From Spirochaetales bacterium (GTDB taxonomy: Bacteria > Spirochaetota > Spirochaetia > DSM-2461), in NCBI GenBank assembly GCA_003247135.1, contig QKAW01000003.1:1-37740 (forward strand): a stretch of DNA of 37,740 nucleotides, given 5' to 3'. Below the pieces are notes generated by a model. That model did no database searches. It was not told the origin of the DNA and was given only the letters and a program-made list of their open reading frames with translations. Position numbers and translations under genes: made by a program. How positions within the stretch are numbered: position 1 is the stretch's first letter; each line of letters opens with the position of its first letter. Positions 24,475 through 32,000 of the stretch are shown piece by piece.

Positions 24475-25204
24475 TTATAATGGTGAGGAGTTTTTCAATC
24501 TACCTCAAAAAGAGAGTCATTACTTAATTAATGTACAGAGAAGAAGTATCGGATATCAGTTTGACCTTCAGGATTCCAAAGGGTCACTTTATAGAGGTGT
24601 AATAATAGATATTGTTGATGGATTATGCAGTCTAAAGCTTACAATTAGTAGTGAAGCCCCAAAAAAGGAGTTTTCTATAACAATGCTTCAAGGAATCCCC
24701 AAAGGCAAAAAAATTGATCTTATGATTAGACAATCAGTTGAAGCTGGTGTAGATCATTTTTATCCAATTATGGCGGATCACAGTATCCCAATATTTAACT
24801 CTGATTCAGAAAGAGAAAAAAAACGTGAACGATGGTATAAGATCGTAAAAGAAGCTGCGCAGCAAAGTGGAACTAAAGATATCACGACCCTGGAAGAGCT
24901 TCAAACTTTAAAAGATGCTTTAAATTCAATAAAAAAACCATTTACAGGTATTTTCTTCCATCAAGTACCTTTAGAAAACATGTATTTGCACCAGATTCTG
25001 GAACAGCCAGAGGAAAATATAGTTTTGGTTATTGGGCCGGAAGGAGGATTATCTCAAAAGGAAGTGAATCTTTTAATTGAAAATAATTTTAAGCCGGCAC
25101 TATTAGGAGATAATATATTAAGAGCAGAGACAGCAACAACTTTTGCACTAGGAGCAGTCCAAATAATATTAAATGAAAGAAAGTGTTGGAAGATTACTAA
25201 TTAA
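24449..25204 (+). CDS. rsmE: 16S rRNA (uracil-1498-N3)-methyltransferase
   Basis: SAM-dependent SPOUT methyltransferase that modifies U1498 in helix 44 of 16S rRNA. 251 residues, the usual length. The N-terminal PUA-like part (1-70, with HYLINVQRR) is followed by the knotted domain: MLQGIPKGKKIDLMIRQSVE (about 75-95), LVIGPEGGLSQKE near 195 and LGDNILRAETATTFAL near 220, the last two forming the SAM pocket. A GGAG site inside ctpA gives it an independent start within the 26-base overlap. Confidence 0.95.
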   Translation: MKQLILPINYNGEEFFNLPQKESHYLINVQRRSIGYQFDLQDSKGSLYRGVIIDIVDGLCSLKLTISSEAPKKEFSITMLQGIPKGKKIDLMIRQSVEAGVDHFYPIMADHSIPIFNSDSEREKKRERWYKIVKEAAQQSGTKDITTLEELQTLKDALNSIKKPFTGIFFHQVPLENMYLHQILEQPEENIVLVIGPEGGLSQKEVNLLIENNFKPALLGDNILRAETATTFALGAVQIILNERKCWKITN

Positions 25205-25208
25205 TCTT
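25190..25208 (+). terminator. Hairpin containing the rsmE stop codon
   Basis: Perfect 7-bp arms (AAGATTA 25190-25196 / TAATCTT 25202-25208) with a 5-base loop. The TAA stop (25202-25204) opens the right arm. It is immediately followed by the TTGCCG of a predicted promoter. A T5 run comes only about 15 bases later. Confidence 0.4.
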
Positions 25209-25209
25209 A

Positions 25210-25238
25210 TTGCCGATTGTGGCTTTTTCTGTTAACTT
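25210..25238 (+). promoter_or_regulatory. Possible promoter of the FxsA-like gene (leaderless geometry)
   Basis: TTGCCG at 25210-25215, a 17-base spacer, and TAACTT at 25233-25238 preceded by an extended -10 TG. Six bases then lead to the ATG at 25245, with no ribosome site. The -10 hexamer itself is weak. Confidence 0.35.
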
Positions 25239-25244
25239 AGATTT

Positions 25245-25694
25245 ATGTTTAGTGTAGAATTTTTATTAAAATTAATTAGTAGTCGTAAAGTATCAAACTA
25301 TATATTTACTATTCTGTTTATATCGATAATAACTCTTGTTGATTTTTTAACACTATTTATTTTTGGCCAGATGATAGGAATTTACCTCTATTTAGGAATA
25401 ATAGGTTCCATAAGTTTTTTTGGTGTAATAATAGTTATTAAGCTTATCAACAAAAAAATAATAAAACTGGAAAATAAACATGCCCTGGGAAAATTTCCTA
25501 AAGAAGAATTTAATAGCATTATTTCAATTTATTTTTCATCCTTTTTAATAATTTTCCCAGGAATTGTAAGTAGTGTTTTAGGTTATATCTTTTTAATTCC
25601 TCAAATTAGAAACTTGATTGGTAAATTATTGACCAGGTCATTAAACCTGGATTGGAATGCGGTTTATGAATATAAAGAAATATATAAAAGCTAA
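25245..25694 (+). CDS. FxsA-family membrane protein
   Basis: 149 residues with three or four membrane helices: FTILFISIITLVDFLTLFIF, IYLYLGIIGSISFFGVIIVI and FLIIFPGIVSSVLGYIFLIP. The last, followed by QIRNLIGKLLTRSL, matches the FxsA-family pattern of a Pro-Gly helix, then a short LIP turn and a basic segment. FxsA family members are small inner-membrane proteins of poorly known function; E. coli FxsA affects phage exclusion. It overlaps the following lipoprotein gene by 38 bases. Confidence 0.65.
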   Translation: MFSVEFLLKLISSRKVSNYIFTILFISIITLVDFLTLFIFGQMIGIYLYLGIIGSISFFGVIIVIKLINKKIIKLENKHALGKFPKEEFNSIISIYFSSFLIIFPGIVSSVLGYIFLIPQIRNLIGKLLTRSLNLDWNAVYEYKEIYKS

Positions 25695-26289
25695 GAGATA
25701 TTTATTTACAATTGTTTTTACTCTTCTAACATCCTGTACAACTTTTGCTATTTCCGATAATAGAACTAATAGTATCAATTCAACACAATCCCAAATAGTT
25801 ATGTCAGCAATAAATTCAACTTCAATGAAATACGCTGACTTTCTGTATTTTTCAAAGAATAAATTTAATAATGATTGTTCAGGTTTAATCTATGGTATTT
25901 ACTCTGAAGCAGGTATAGATCTTATAAGTATCATATCCCAAGAAAGCGGTAATGGAGTAAAAAGATTATACACATCATTAAAAAAAAGAGACCTTTTACA
26001 TAAAAACAAACTCCCAAATATTGGTGATTTAATATTCTGGAATAACACATATGGAAAATGGGGAGAAAATCCCTTGTCCCATGCAGGAGTTGTTATAGAT
26101 GTTGATAAAAGCTCTGGTGATATAACCTATATCCATAACAATACCTATCTAGGCAAAATTCAAAAAGACAAAATGAATCTGTTCTCTCCCCAGAATAAAG
26201 ATCTCAATAGCTATATGCGATACGATAGCAAATATAAAAAAACCGCAGGTGAGTTATTCGACTCCTTCGGTATGGCATGGAGATTATGA
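25657..26289 (+). CDS. NlpC/P60-type cell-wall lipoprotein
   Basis: 210 residues. The signal peptide ends in a lipobox LTSC (Cys27), so it should be lipidated by Lgt. The catalytic domain follows: NNDCSGLIYGIYSEAGI (Cys74), GDLIFW, LSHAGVVIDV (His142) and YIHNN (His160). This is the Cys-His-His order of NlpC/P60 and CHAP-like peptidases, which cut stem peptides in peptidoglycan. The first ATG lies 38 bases inside the FxsA-like gene; a second in-frame ATG at codon 4 (25666) is equally possible. It overlaps nnr at its end. Confidence 0.75.
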   Translation: MRFMNIKKYIKAKRYLFTIVFTLLTSCTTFAISDNRTNSINSTQSQIVMSAINSTSMKYADFLYFSKNKFNNDCSGLIYGIYSEAGIDLISIISQESGNGVKRLYTSLKKRDLLHKNKLPNIGDLIFWNNTYGKWGENPLSHAGVVIDVDKSSGDITYIHNNTYLGKIQKDKMNLFSPQNKDLNSYMRYDSKYKKTAGELFDSFGMAWRL

Positions 26290-27746
26290 ATGTATTAACG
26301 CCACAACAAACCAGAGAACTTGAATATCAAATTATCAATGAGTATAAAATACCAGAAATTCTTCTAATGGAAAATGCAGCACATGCTTTATTTAGAATAA
26401 TTAAAGAAAGATATAAAAGTTATAAGATTTTGATTTTGTGTGGACCTGGTAATAATGGAGGAGATGGTCTTGCTCTTGCAAGATTATTAAAAAGTGATGG
26501 TAGGGATGTATCAATTTATTTTCTTAAAAAACCGGATTATACAGGTATTTCCCTAGAAAACTATTCTGCATTAAATAATGTTCCAATTTTAGAAAATCTG
26601 GATAATATAAACGATAAAAATTTACTTATAGTCGACTCCCTTTTTGGTACTGGGTTAAATAGAAACCTTGATAATAAAACAGAAAACCTTATTAATAAAA
26701 TAAATAATTCAGGTAATGAACTGATAAGCGTTGATATTCCTTCGGGAATAAATGGTTTAAATGGCAAAATAATGGGAAATACTGCGATTAAAGCAAATTT
26801 AACTGTTACTTTTTTAACCCCAAAAATAGGACACTATATATTTCCAGGTGCAAACTTTACAGGAGAATTAATTGTTTCCAATATATCTGCTCCATTAGAA
26901 TTATTAGACAGAGATGGATATATAAAACTAAATAATCCTATACCAATTCCTGAAAAAGAAAAAAACAGTCATAAAAGCTCCTATGGAAAAGTTTTGGTTA
27001 TAGCCGGGTCACTTAATTACTATGGAGCCCCATATTTCACTTCAAAGGCTTCAATCCTGGCTGGCTGTGGATATACAACACTTGCAACAGAGAATTCTGT
27101 TGCAAGTGTTTGTGCGGCTCTAGTTCCTGAAGTTATATATAAAAATATTGATGAAATTGAACCTCAACTTGATAGTTTTACAACTATAGTATTTGGACCA
27201 GGCCTTGGTATAAATAAAAAATCCAGAGCTCTTTTTAAATGCGTAATTAGTAGTAATATTAATAACTTAATAATTGATGCTGACGGATTAACACTTCTTT
27301 CTGAATATTCTGAAAATAAACCGAATTTAAAGAACACTGTATTAACTCCACATTCCGGTGAAATGGCCAGGCTGTTAAATTGTTCTGTTAGCAGTATAGA
27401 AGAAAACAGAATAGAGAGTGCAAAAAAATTATCGAAAGATTTTAATAGCATTGTTGTGTTAAAAGGCCATTACACAATAATAACAACACCCCAGGGTAAG
27501 ACCTATATAAACACTGAAACATCAGCATCTCTTTCTACAGCAGGAAGTGGAGATGTTTTAAGTGGTATTATCGCAGGTTTAACAGGTTATCTTAATTTGG
27601 AAGATGCTGTCCTGACAGGGGTATATCTACACGGATCAACAGGTAAAATAATTGAAAAAGAAAAGGGAACATCAGGAATTTTGGCGACAGAAATATTAGA
27701 TTATCTACCCCAAGCTATTAATAGCTATAAAAAATCTAGCCAATAA
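26286..27746 (+). CDS. nnr: Bifunctional NAD(P)H-hydrate epimerase / ADP-dependent NAD(P)H-hydrate dehydratase
   Basis: Repairs damaged NAD(P)H hydrates. The N-terminal YjeF-N epimerase domain (about 1-210) has LLMENAAHAL, CGPGNNGGDGLALARLL and VDSLFGTGLNR. The C-terminal ribokinase-like dehydratase (about 225-485) has YGKVLVIAGS, FGPGLG, IDADGLTLL, LTPHSGEMARL and the ATP loop TAGSGDVLSGIIAGL. I chose the ATG at 26286, which forms a classical ATGA overlap with the previous stop and begins MNVLTPQQTREL. An ATG three codons earlier (26277) is possible; neither has ideal Shine-Dalgarno spacing. It converges on the 78-residue gene with an 11-base overlap. Confidence 0.94.
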   Translation: MNVLTPQQTRELEYQIINEYKIPEILLMENAAHALFRIIKERYKSYKILILCGPGNNGGDGLALARLLKSDGRDVSIYFLKKPDYTGISLENYSALNNVPILENLDNINDKNLLIVDSLFGTGLNRNLDNKTENLINKINNSGNELISVDIPSGINGLNGKIMGNTAIKANLTVTFLTPKIGHYIFPGANFTGELIVSNISAPLELLDRDGYIKLNNPIPIPEKEKNSHKSSYGKVLVIAGSLNYYGAPYFTSKASILAGCGYTTLATENSVASVCAALVPEVIYKNIDEIEPQLDSFTTIVFGPGLGINKKSRALFKCVISSNINNLIIDADGLTLLSEYSENKPNLKNTVLTPHSGEMARLLNCSVSSIEENRIESAKKLSKDFNSIVVLKGHYTIITTPQGKTYINTETSASLSTAGSGDVLSGIIAGLTGYLNLEDAVLTGVYLHGSTGKIIEKEKGTSGILATEILDYLPQAINSYKKSSQ

Positions 27747-27972
27747 CCTGCTCGGGAAATTTTTCAGTAACAATCTCTCTAATTCGAAACAGATCTACTG
27801 TATATTTTTTATAAATACCCCTCTCTTCATGTGCATCAACGATATTTATTCCATTATTTAAAAGATCAACAACCGACAAAATCTCATTATCAGACATATG
27901 GTGAGTTAATCTATTAATTACTTCCATTTTTATAAAACTATTCTGAATACGCAACCAATCAACAAAATTCAT
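27736..27972 (-). CDS. Small conserved-looking protein of unknown function (78 aa)
   Basis: I do not recognise it. The 78 residues are charged and soluble, probably helical: MNFVDWLRIQNSFIKMEVIN, then a NEILSVVDLLNNGINIVDAHEE segment and KKYTVDLFRIREIV. There is no signal, membrane helix or cysteine. It lies 27 bases after the four-cysteine gene in the same direction. No Shine-Dalgarno is visible before its ATG, which lowers confidence. Its end overlaps nnr by 11 bases. It is kept because frame use, position and the tight fit agree with a real last gene of the cluster. Confidence 0.5.
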   Translation of the reverse strand: MNFVDWLRIQNSFIKMEVINRLTHHMSDNEILSVVDLLNNGINIVDAHEERGIYKKYTVDLFRIREIVTEKFPEQVIG

Positions 27973-27999
27973 ATAATAAATTACTAAATTCTATGGATA

Positions 28000-28200
28000 T
28001 CAATTTTCAGCGAGAATTTCATAGGCTTTCATTTTCTCATTAGGTTGTAGATCATTTGGAACTTTATCCTCTCCAACACCTTTATAAATCATAAACCTAG
28101 CACATCTTAGTGAATTGCTATCACAATAAGCCTCTTTTTGCTCATTATCCTTAACATTCTTTGCAAAATAACAAATATCTAAAAATTCACACTGATCCAT
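28000..28200 (-). CDS. Small four-cysteine protein (probable metal or Fe-S binding)
   Basis: 66 residues from the ATG at 28200, which has GAGGA eight bases upstream; a GTG at 28215 would place that site inside the gene. Four cysteines are arranged MDQCEFLDIC (C-x5-C) and YCDSNSLRC (C-x6-C), followed by ARFMIYKGVGEDKVPNDLQPNE. I recall similar short proteins with a YC...CAR(Y/F)M...VPxDLxPN ending in diverse anaerobes, where they stand alone or sit next to sensor domains; this was not searched. A zinc or iron-sulfur site is plausible. It is the fourth gene of the reverse cluster. Confidence 0.65.
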   Translation of the reverse strand: MDQCEFLDICYFAKNVKDNEQKEAYCDSNSLRCARFMIYKGVGEDKVPNDLQPNEKMKAYEILAEN

Positions 28201-28208
28201 AATTAAAA

Positions 28209-28213
28209 TCCTC
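28209..28213 (-). promoter_or_regulatory. Ribosome site that fixes the four-cysteine protein start
   Basis: GAGGA on the reverse strand, eight bases before the ATG at 28200. It overlaps the alternative in-frame GTG at 28215 region, making the ATG the better start. Confidence 0.65.
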
Positions 28214-28221
28214 ACTTATAA

Positions 28222-29787
28222 CTATTCATTGATAATTAATCTGTTCCTATTATACTTTTTATAATCCACCTGGGAACCATCTCTAAGAAATCGCTGTCTT
28301 AAAAGGGCTGTACCCTCTCTATTTTCAACCAACTCTTCATCAATTCCCAAATATCTCTCTTCAATAAGATACCCCATTGTATCATACTTTCTTTGATAAA
28401 TAGCAACAAAATCTTGATCAACTTTTAACTGTCCATAACGACCATATTGTCTAATTTCTGTTAAAACACTATCACTATTATATTTATATTCATATTTGGC
28501 AATGCCATTTTGATCAATTACAAGAGAATTATTACTATCATAATTACTTTTTTCAGATAAATTTCCAAAAGAATCATAAGAATATCTAATTATTGAAACT
28601 CCATTTTCATTGGGTTTAATATTTTCATAGTTACCGTAATGTATTACTTCAATTTTTCTTCCTATATCATCATAATTCCATCTGTACTTTGCTATACCCC
28701 ATGGATTTGCTTTTAATTTATCCATTTCATCGTAATACATAGCTTGCAGAATATTTCCTCTATCATCATAAATCCATCTATAGGATGCAAAACCATTTTC
28801 ATCCAGAGTTAATTCCCCTTGAGTATTATAATTTCTTTGTTCAAGTTCATTTCCCTGCTCATAGTGAGTCCATTCATAAATTGAAACATTCATAAAATCT
28901 ATTACTGGTTCAAGATCTGAGTTAAAATGTGCTTCTCTAATTTTATTACCTTTAGGGTCATAATCAAATAGAACAACGGCACTCTCTTCCCCTGATTCTA
29001 TAAGATTATTATATTTATCATACTTTTTTACTTCTATTAAATTTCCTCGTTCATCCCACTCTTTATGAATAATTGCAACACCTTTCTGATTTTCTGCAAG
29101 AATATCGTTGCTAGTCAAATATTTCTCCTCTATTTGATTACCTAGTGAGTCATACCTATATTTAATTTTTGAAAATTTTTCATTTTTGCAATTAACGTTA
29201 TGGCCATCTTTGTCTAAATACATCACTGATAGTAAAATACCTTCATCGCTAAAAAATGATTCAATACCATAATTTCCATTCTCAAATTCAATCTGATTAC
29301 CTTTATGGTTAAAAGCGTACTCTTTTCTTGAATTTTTACCATATACAAAATGAACAGCCGCAACTCTATTCACACCTCGAATTAACTGGTTTAGAAAATC
29401 GTAATAAAAAACAGAAACAGGTCTGCCCAAATCATCATACTTAACTCTATAACTAAAAACTGACTCATCATTACTTACTTTTGAGTTTTTTCCATCTGTA
29501 AAAACCCACTTAATAAAATAATTCTCATAAAATAAATTGATCTTTGTTACACCAAAGAATGGGTCACTTATTGAGTATCCACTTCTTAAAAATTCAACAG
29601 AGATCAATCGATTATTTAGATAATCAAACCTGTAACTGTTTATTTTTTCAGATTCTGATTCAGTTACTTCATAACGTCCCTTTAAGTGATAATTATAGTC
29701 AATTTCAATTTTTCTAAAAAACCTTGACTCTGATAATAGAGGACTATAGATTAATAAAATCAATAATATTGCGAATATATTCTTCAT
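28222..29787 (-). CDS. Exported protein built of 32-residue YD-like repeats
   Basis: 521 residues. A signal peptide (MKNIFAILLILLIYSPLLSE) is followed by about 185 residues of degenerate repeats. Nine uninterrupted repeats of exactly 32 residues run from 206 to 493, and a last partial copy reaches the C-terminus. The unit consensus is an aliphatic start, YxYDxxGNxxExxYYDxxxxL, then xxNxxGxA. It resembles YD/RHS repeats in composition, but its period is longer and there is no RHS core or toxin tip. A beta-rich envelope or surface scaffold is likely. Its ATG forms an ATGA overlap with the upstream cNBD-PH gene. Function unknown. Confidence 0.75.
   Translation of the reverse strand: MKNIFAILLILLIYSPLLSESRFFRKIEIDYNYHLKGRYEVTESESEKINSYRFDYLNNRLISVEFLRSGYSISDPFFGVTKINLFYENYFIKWVFTDGKNSKVSNDESVFSYRVKYDDLGRPVSVFYYDFLNQLIRGVNRVAAVHFVYGKNSRKEYAFNHKGNQIEFENGNYGIESFFSDEGILLSVMYLDKDGHNVNCKNEKFSKIKYRYDSLGNQIEEKYLTSNDILAENQKGVAIIHKEWDERGNLIEVKKYDKYNNLIESGEESAVVLFDYDPKGNKIREAHFNSDLEPVIDFMNVSIYEWTHYEQGNELEQRNYNTQGELTLDENGFASYRWIYDDRGNILQAMYYDEMDKLKANPWGIAKYRWNYDDIGRKIEVIHYGNYENIKPNENGVSIIRYSYDSFGNLSEKSNYDSNNSLVIDQNGIAKYEYKYNSDSVLTEIRQYGRYGQLKVDQDFVAIYQRKYDTMGYLIEERYLGIDEELVENREGTALLRQRFLRDGSQVDYKKYNRNRLIINE
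28309..29172 (-). repeat. Nine in-frame 96-bp units encoding the 32-residue repeats
   Basis: Codons 206-493 of the exported repeat protein: nine units with no insertion or deletion. The DNA copies have diverged, so the repeat shows at protein level only (YDxxGN at a fixed place in most units). Confidence 0.75.
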
Positions 29788-31283
29788 TTCCTGTTTAGCT
29801 CCTGGTAATATTTTGTATAATCAACAAACTCTTCTTGTCTTTTCAGCCTTTCAATACTCTCTTTTTTAGTATAATAATATTTTTTTATTAAATATAGATT
29901 TTCAATAACACTATCAGGGTTACTAATAAATGGATAAATAATAGTATCATTCTGGGTTTTCAACTCAATATCACCATAGTTAAGAATAATTTCAAGCATA
30001 TTTCTCTGAATTTTTTTTACACTTTGAATTAATGTAATATCAGATTCAATACGTATCTCTTTGCCCCAAAAAGGTTTTTTCTCAATATCTAATATTTTGC
30101 CACCTTCAAATGAGTAAATATCATTGTTCCAATCTACGTAAAACCAGTAAGCAAAAAAAACAATAGGAATATTAACAGTTAAGAATATATAACTGTTAAA
30201 AAGATAGCATAAAATTAATGAAGAAAGTAAGAAAATCAAAAGAAAAGGTACAGTTTTAAGAAAAAACAAAAAAAGGCTTTTTCTAAAAACAAATGCTTGA
30301 CTACTATTTTGCTCAAGATAATTTTCCATATTAAATAAATTCTGCTTTTTGTTGAATAAATACCTGAAAGATGTAATTGAAATAGCCTTATTTAATGATG
30401 AAATTCTTTCTCTAAAAGAATTTAACTTATCAATTGCACTTCCAGGATTATAGACTCCTGAAAGAGATATCTTATCTCCTCCAGACTCAATTACTATCTC
30501 TCCTAGGTTTAAAATATTATCAATTCTGTTTCTATATAAAATCTTTGTTGAAATTATATTTTCAATTGGAATTGATTTATTAGTAGTTGATATTTTTCGC
30601 AAAGTAATCTGTTTTAAAATTGCATATTCACTATTAAATTCTAAGAATTCAAGTTTGTACTTTAAGTAATTAAAAAAAACAATTAAAAAGAAGAGAGATC
30701 CTGCAATAAAATTTGCCATGACAATATTCGATTTTTGAAAAAGAATAGTTGTAATATTAGCTATAAAAAAAATTATTAAAAAATATATAAAACTATTTTT
30801 TAAAGCATTTCTCATACTTCTATTTATTTTTAAAACCCTGTTTTTACTCTTAATTGTACTTTTTAAAAAGCAATCATCCCATATTTTCTTATTATCCTCC
30901 CACATCTCTTCTTTAATTAGTGATAATAATACAGGGTCTTTTTTTCCTAACCTTTTTAGACCAATAATATCAACAGACAATAGAGAGCTTCGCTCAATTG
31001 CTTCTAAAGAATAACTTGTTATAGAGTTAGTAACAATTTCTTTGAAATCAAATATATCACCTTGATGAATTATTCTTTCATCAATAATTTTATCATTTTC
31101 TCTTTTTCTAATTAGAAATGAACCACTATATACAATTATTAGGCTATTGCAATACTCTCCTTGTAAAAAAATTATATCTCCATTTTTACAATTGTATATT
31201 CTGCTAATATTTTCAATTTTTTTTACTTGATTATTGTTTAGGGATCTAAAAATAGTAATAGAGTTATTGAAAGATTCAATCAT
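29784..31283 (-). CDS. Membrane protein: degenerate cNMP-binding domain, two TM pairs, two bacterial PH-like domains
   Basis: 499 residues. The N-terminal part (15-125) has the cNMP-binding beta-roll pattern (KNGDIIFLQGEYCNSLIIVYSGS) but its cassette, DFKEIVTNSITSYSLEAI, lacks the FGE and Arg needed for a cyclic nucleotide. Two TM helices follow (about 165-205), then a beta-rich bPH-like domain (212-292: FLEFNSEYAILKQITLRK, IPIENIISTKILYR, GEIVIESGGDK). Another TM pair (338-383) and a second bPH-like domain (388-470: IYSFEGGKILDIEKKPFWGK, ITLIQSVKKIQRNM, GDIELKT) complete it. Family and function are unknown; the PH assignment is by pattern. It lies 26 bases after the lipoprotein gene and overlaps the next by 4. 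Confidence 0.65.
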   Translation of the reverse strand: MIESFNNSITIFRSLNNNQVKKIENISRIYNCKNGDIIFLQGEYCNSLIIVYSGSFLIRKRENDKIIDERIIHQGDIFDFKEIVTNSITSYSLEAIERSSLLSVDIIGLKRLGKKDPVLLSLIKEEMWEDNKKIWDDCFLKSTIKSKNRVLKINRSMRNALKNSFIYFLIIFFIANITTILFQKSNIVMANFIAGSLFFLIVFFNYLKYKLEFLEFNSEYAILKQITLRKISTTNKSIPIENIISTKILYRNRIDNILNLGEIVIESGGDKISLSGVYNPGSAIDKLNSFRERISSLNKAISITSFRYLFNKKQNLFNMENYLEQNSSQAFVFRKSLFLFFLKTVPFLLIFLLSSLILCYLFNSYIFLTVNIPIVFFAYWFYVDWNNDIYSFEGGKILDIEKKPFWGKEIRIESDITLIQSVKKIQRNMLEIILNYGDIELKTQNDTIIYPFISNPDSVIENLYLIKKYYYTKKESIERLKRQEEFVDYTKYYQELNRK

Positions 31284-31309
31284 GTTCTATTTATCGGTAA
31301 TTTATTTAA

Positions 31310-31972
31310 CTAGTTAAACTCATAAAAACCATTATATGTACCATCCTCAAAAACCTGAATTCTATAAAAACATCTCTCTTTAATGTTGTAAAACAGAAAT
31401 ACAGAACTATACCAGTTAGTAAATAATACATCCTCACAAACCCAATTAAAATATTTATCCAAATCAGGAATTACCAGGTTTTTTTTTAGATCAATAGAAT
31501 TAAAACTGATTTTTCCTGTTAAATAATTTTCCAAATCCATGAAATCAATTCTCCATGGATTATCCATTGTTTTAACAAAATCAATTAATAAATTTACTCT
31601 CAATAGATCTATAGTCTGACCTGTCTTCAATATATTATCCATAGATTTGGTAATTATCCCATTATGTGGAGAGAGAGTAATAGTTCTAGTTTTTCCATCA
31701 ATAATTGCCCCATAAGGATATCTGCTTAAATATGGACCAATATAGGGATAAAAAGTTGCTGATAAAGTTTCACCTTTTCTTACTTCAATCTCTAAATTGG
31801 TTTCTTCTGAGATGAATCTAGTCACAGAAGAATCCTTTGAAGTTAAAATCAAAACACCTCTATTTAACCCAGACAATGTAACTGTTATATTATCAAAATA
31901 AATATTGCAGGCTAGGAAGAAAAAAATATTACAAATGATTATCAAATATTTCACATTATCTACTATAGACAT
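31310..31972 (-). CDS. Putative lipoprotein of unknown function
   Basis: 220 residues. The N-terminus MSIVDNVKYLIIICNIFFFLACNIYF has a hydrophobic core ending FLAC, a loose lipobox of the kind spirochaetes accept (Cys22). The mature part is beta-rich at first (VTLSGLNRGVLILTSKD, LEIEVRKGETLSATFYPYIG) and ends with aromatic-rich strands (CFYRIQVFEDGTYNGFYEFN). No known domain is seen. It is the first gene of the reverse cluster, has no Shine-Dalgarno, and its ATG is only 28 bases from the divergent gene's ATG. Confidence 0.6.
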   Translation of the reverse strand: MSIVDNVKYLIIICNIFFFLACNIYFDNITVTLSGLNRGVLILTSKDSSVTRFISEETNLEIEVRKGETLSATFYPYIGPYLSRYPYGAIIDGKTRTITLSPHNGIITKSMDNILKTGQTIDLLRVNLLIDFVKTMDNPWRIDFMDLENYLTGKISFNSIDLKKNLVIPDLDKYFNWVCEDVLFTNWYSSVFLFYNIKERCFYRIQVFEDGTYNGFYEFN

Positions 31973-31994
31973 ATTTTTTTTTATGAATCAAAAT
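31966..31994 (+). promoter_or_regulatory. Possible promoter of the 472-residue gene (leaderless geometry)
   Basis: TAGACA at 31966-31971 (inside the divergent gene's first codons), a 17-base spacer, and CAAAAT at 31989-31994, six bases before the ATG at 32001. No ribosome site is present. Confidence 0.35.
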
Positions 31995-32000
31995 TATTAA

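Noticed and set aside
27713..27726. 14-base perfect palindrome AGCTATTAATAGCT
   Set aside because: It is inside the last codons of nnr, is AT-rich, has no loop, and fits no clear site; chance cannot be excluded.
28309..29172. RHS/polymorphic toxin
   Set aside because: The repeats have a different period (32 residues). There is no RHS core, no PxxxxDPxGL boundary, no variable toxin tip and no immunity gene.
28309..29172. CRISPR-like array
   Set aside because: The 96-base periodicity comes from an open reading frame with diverged DNA copies, not identical direct repeats with unique spacers.
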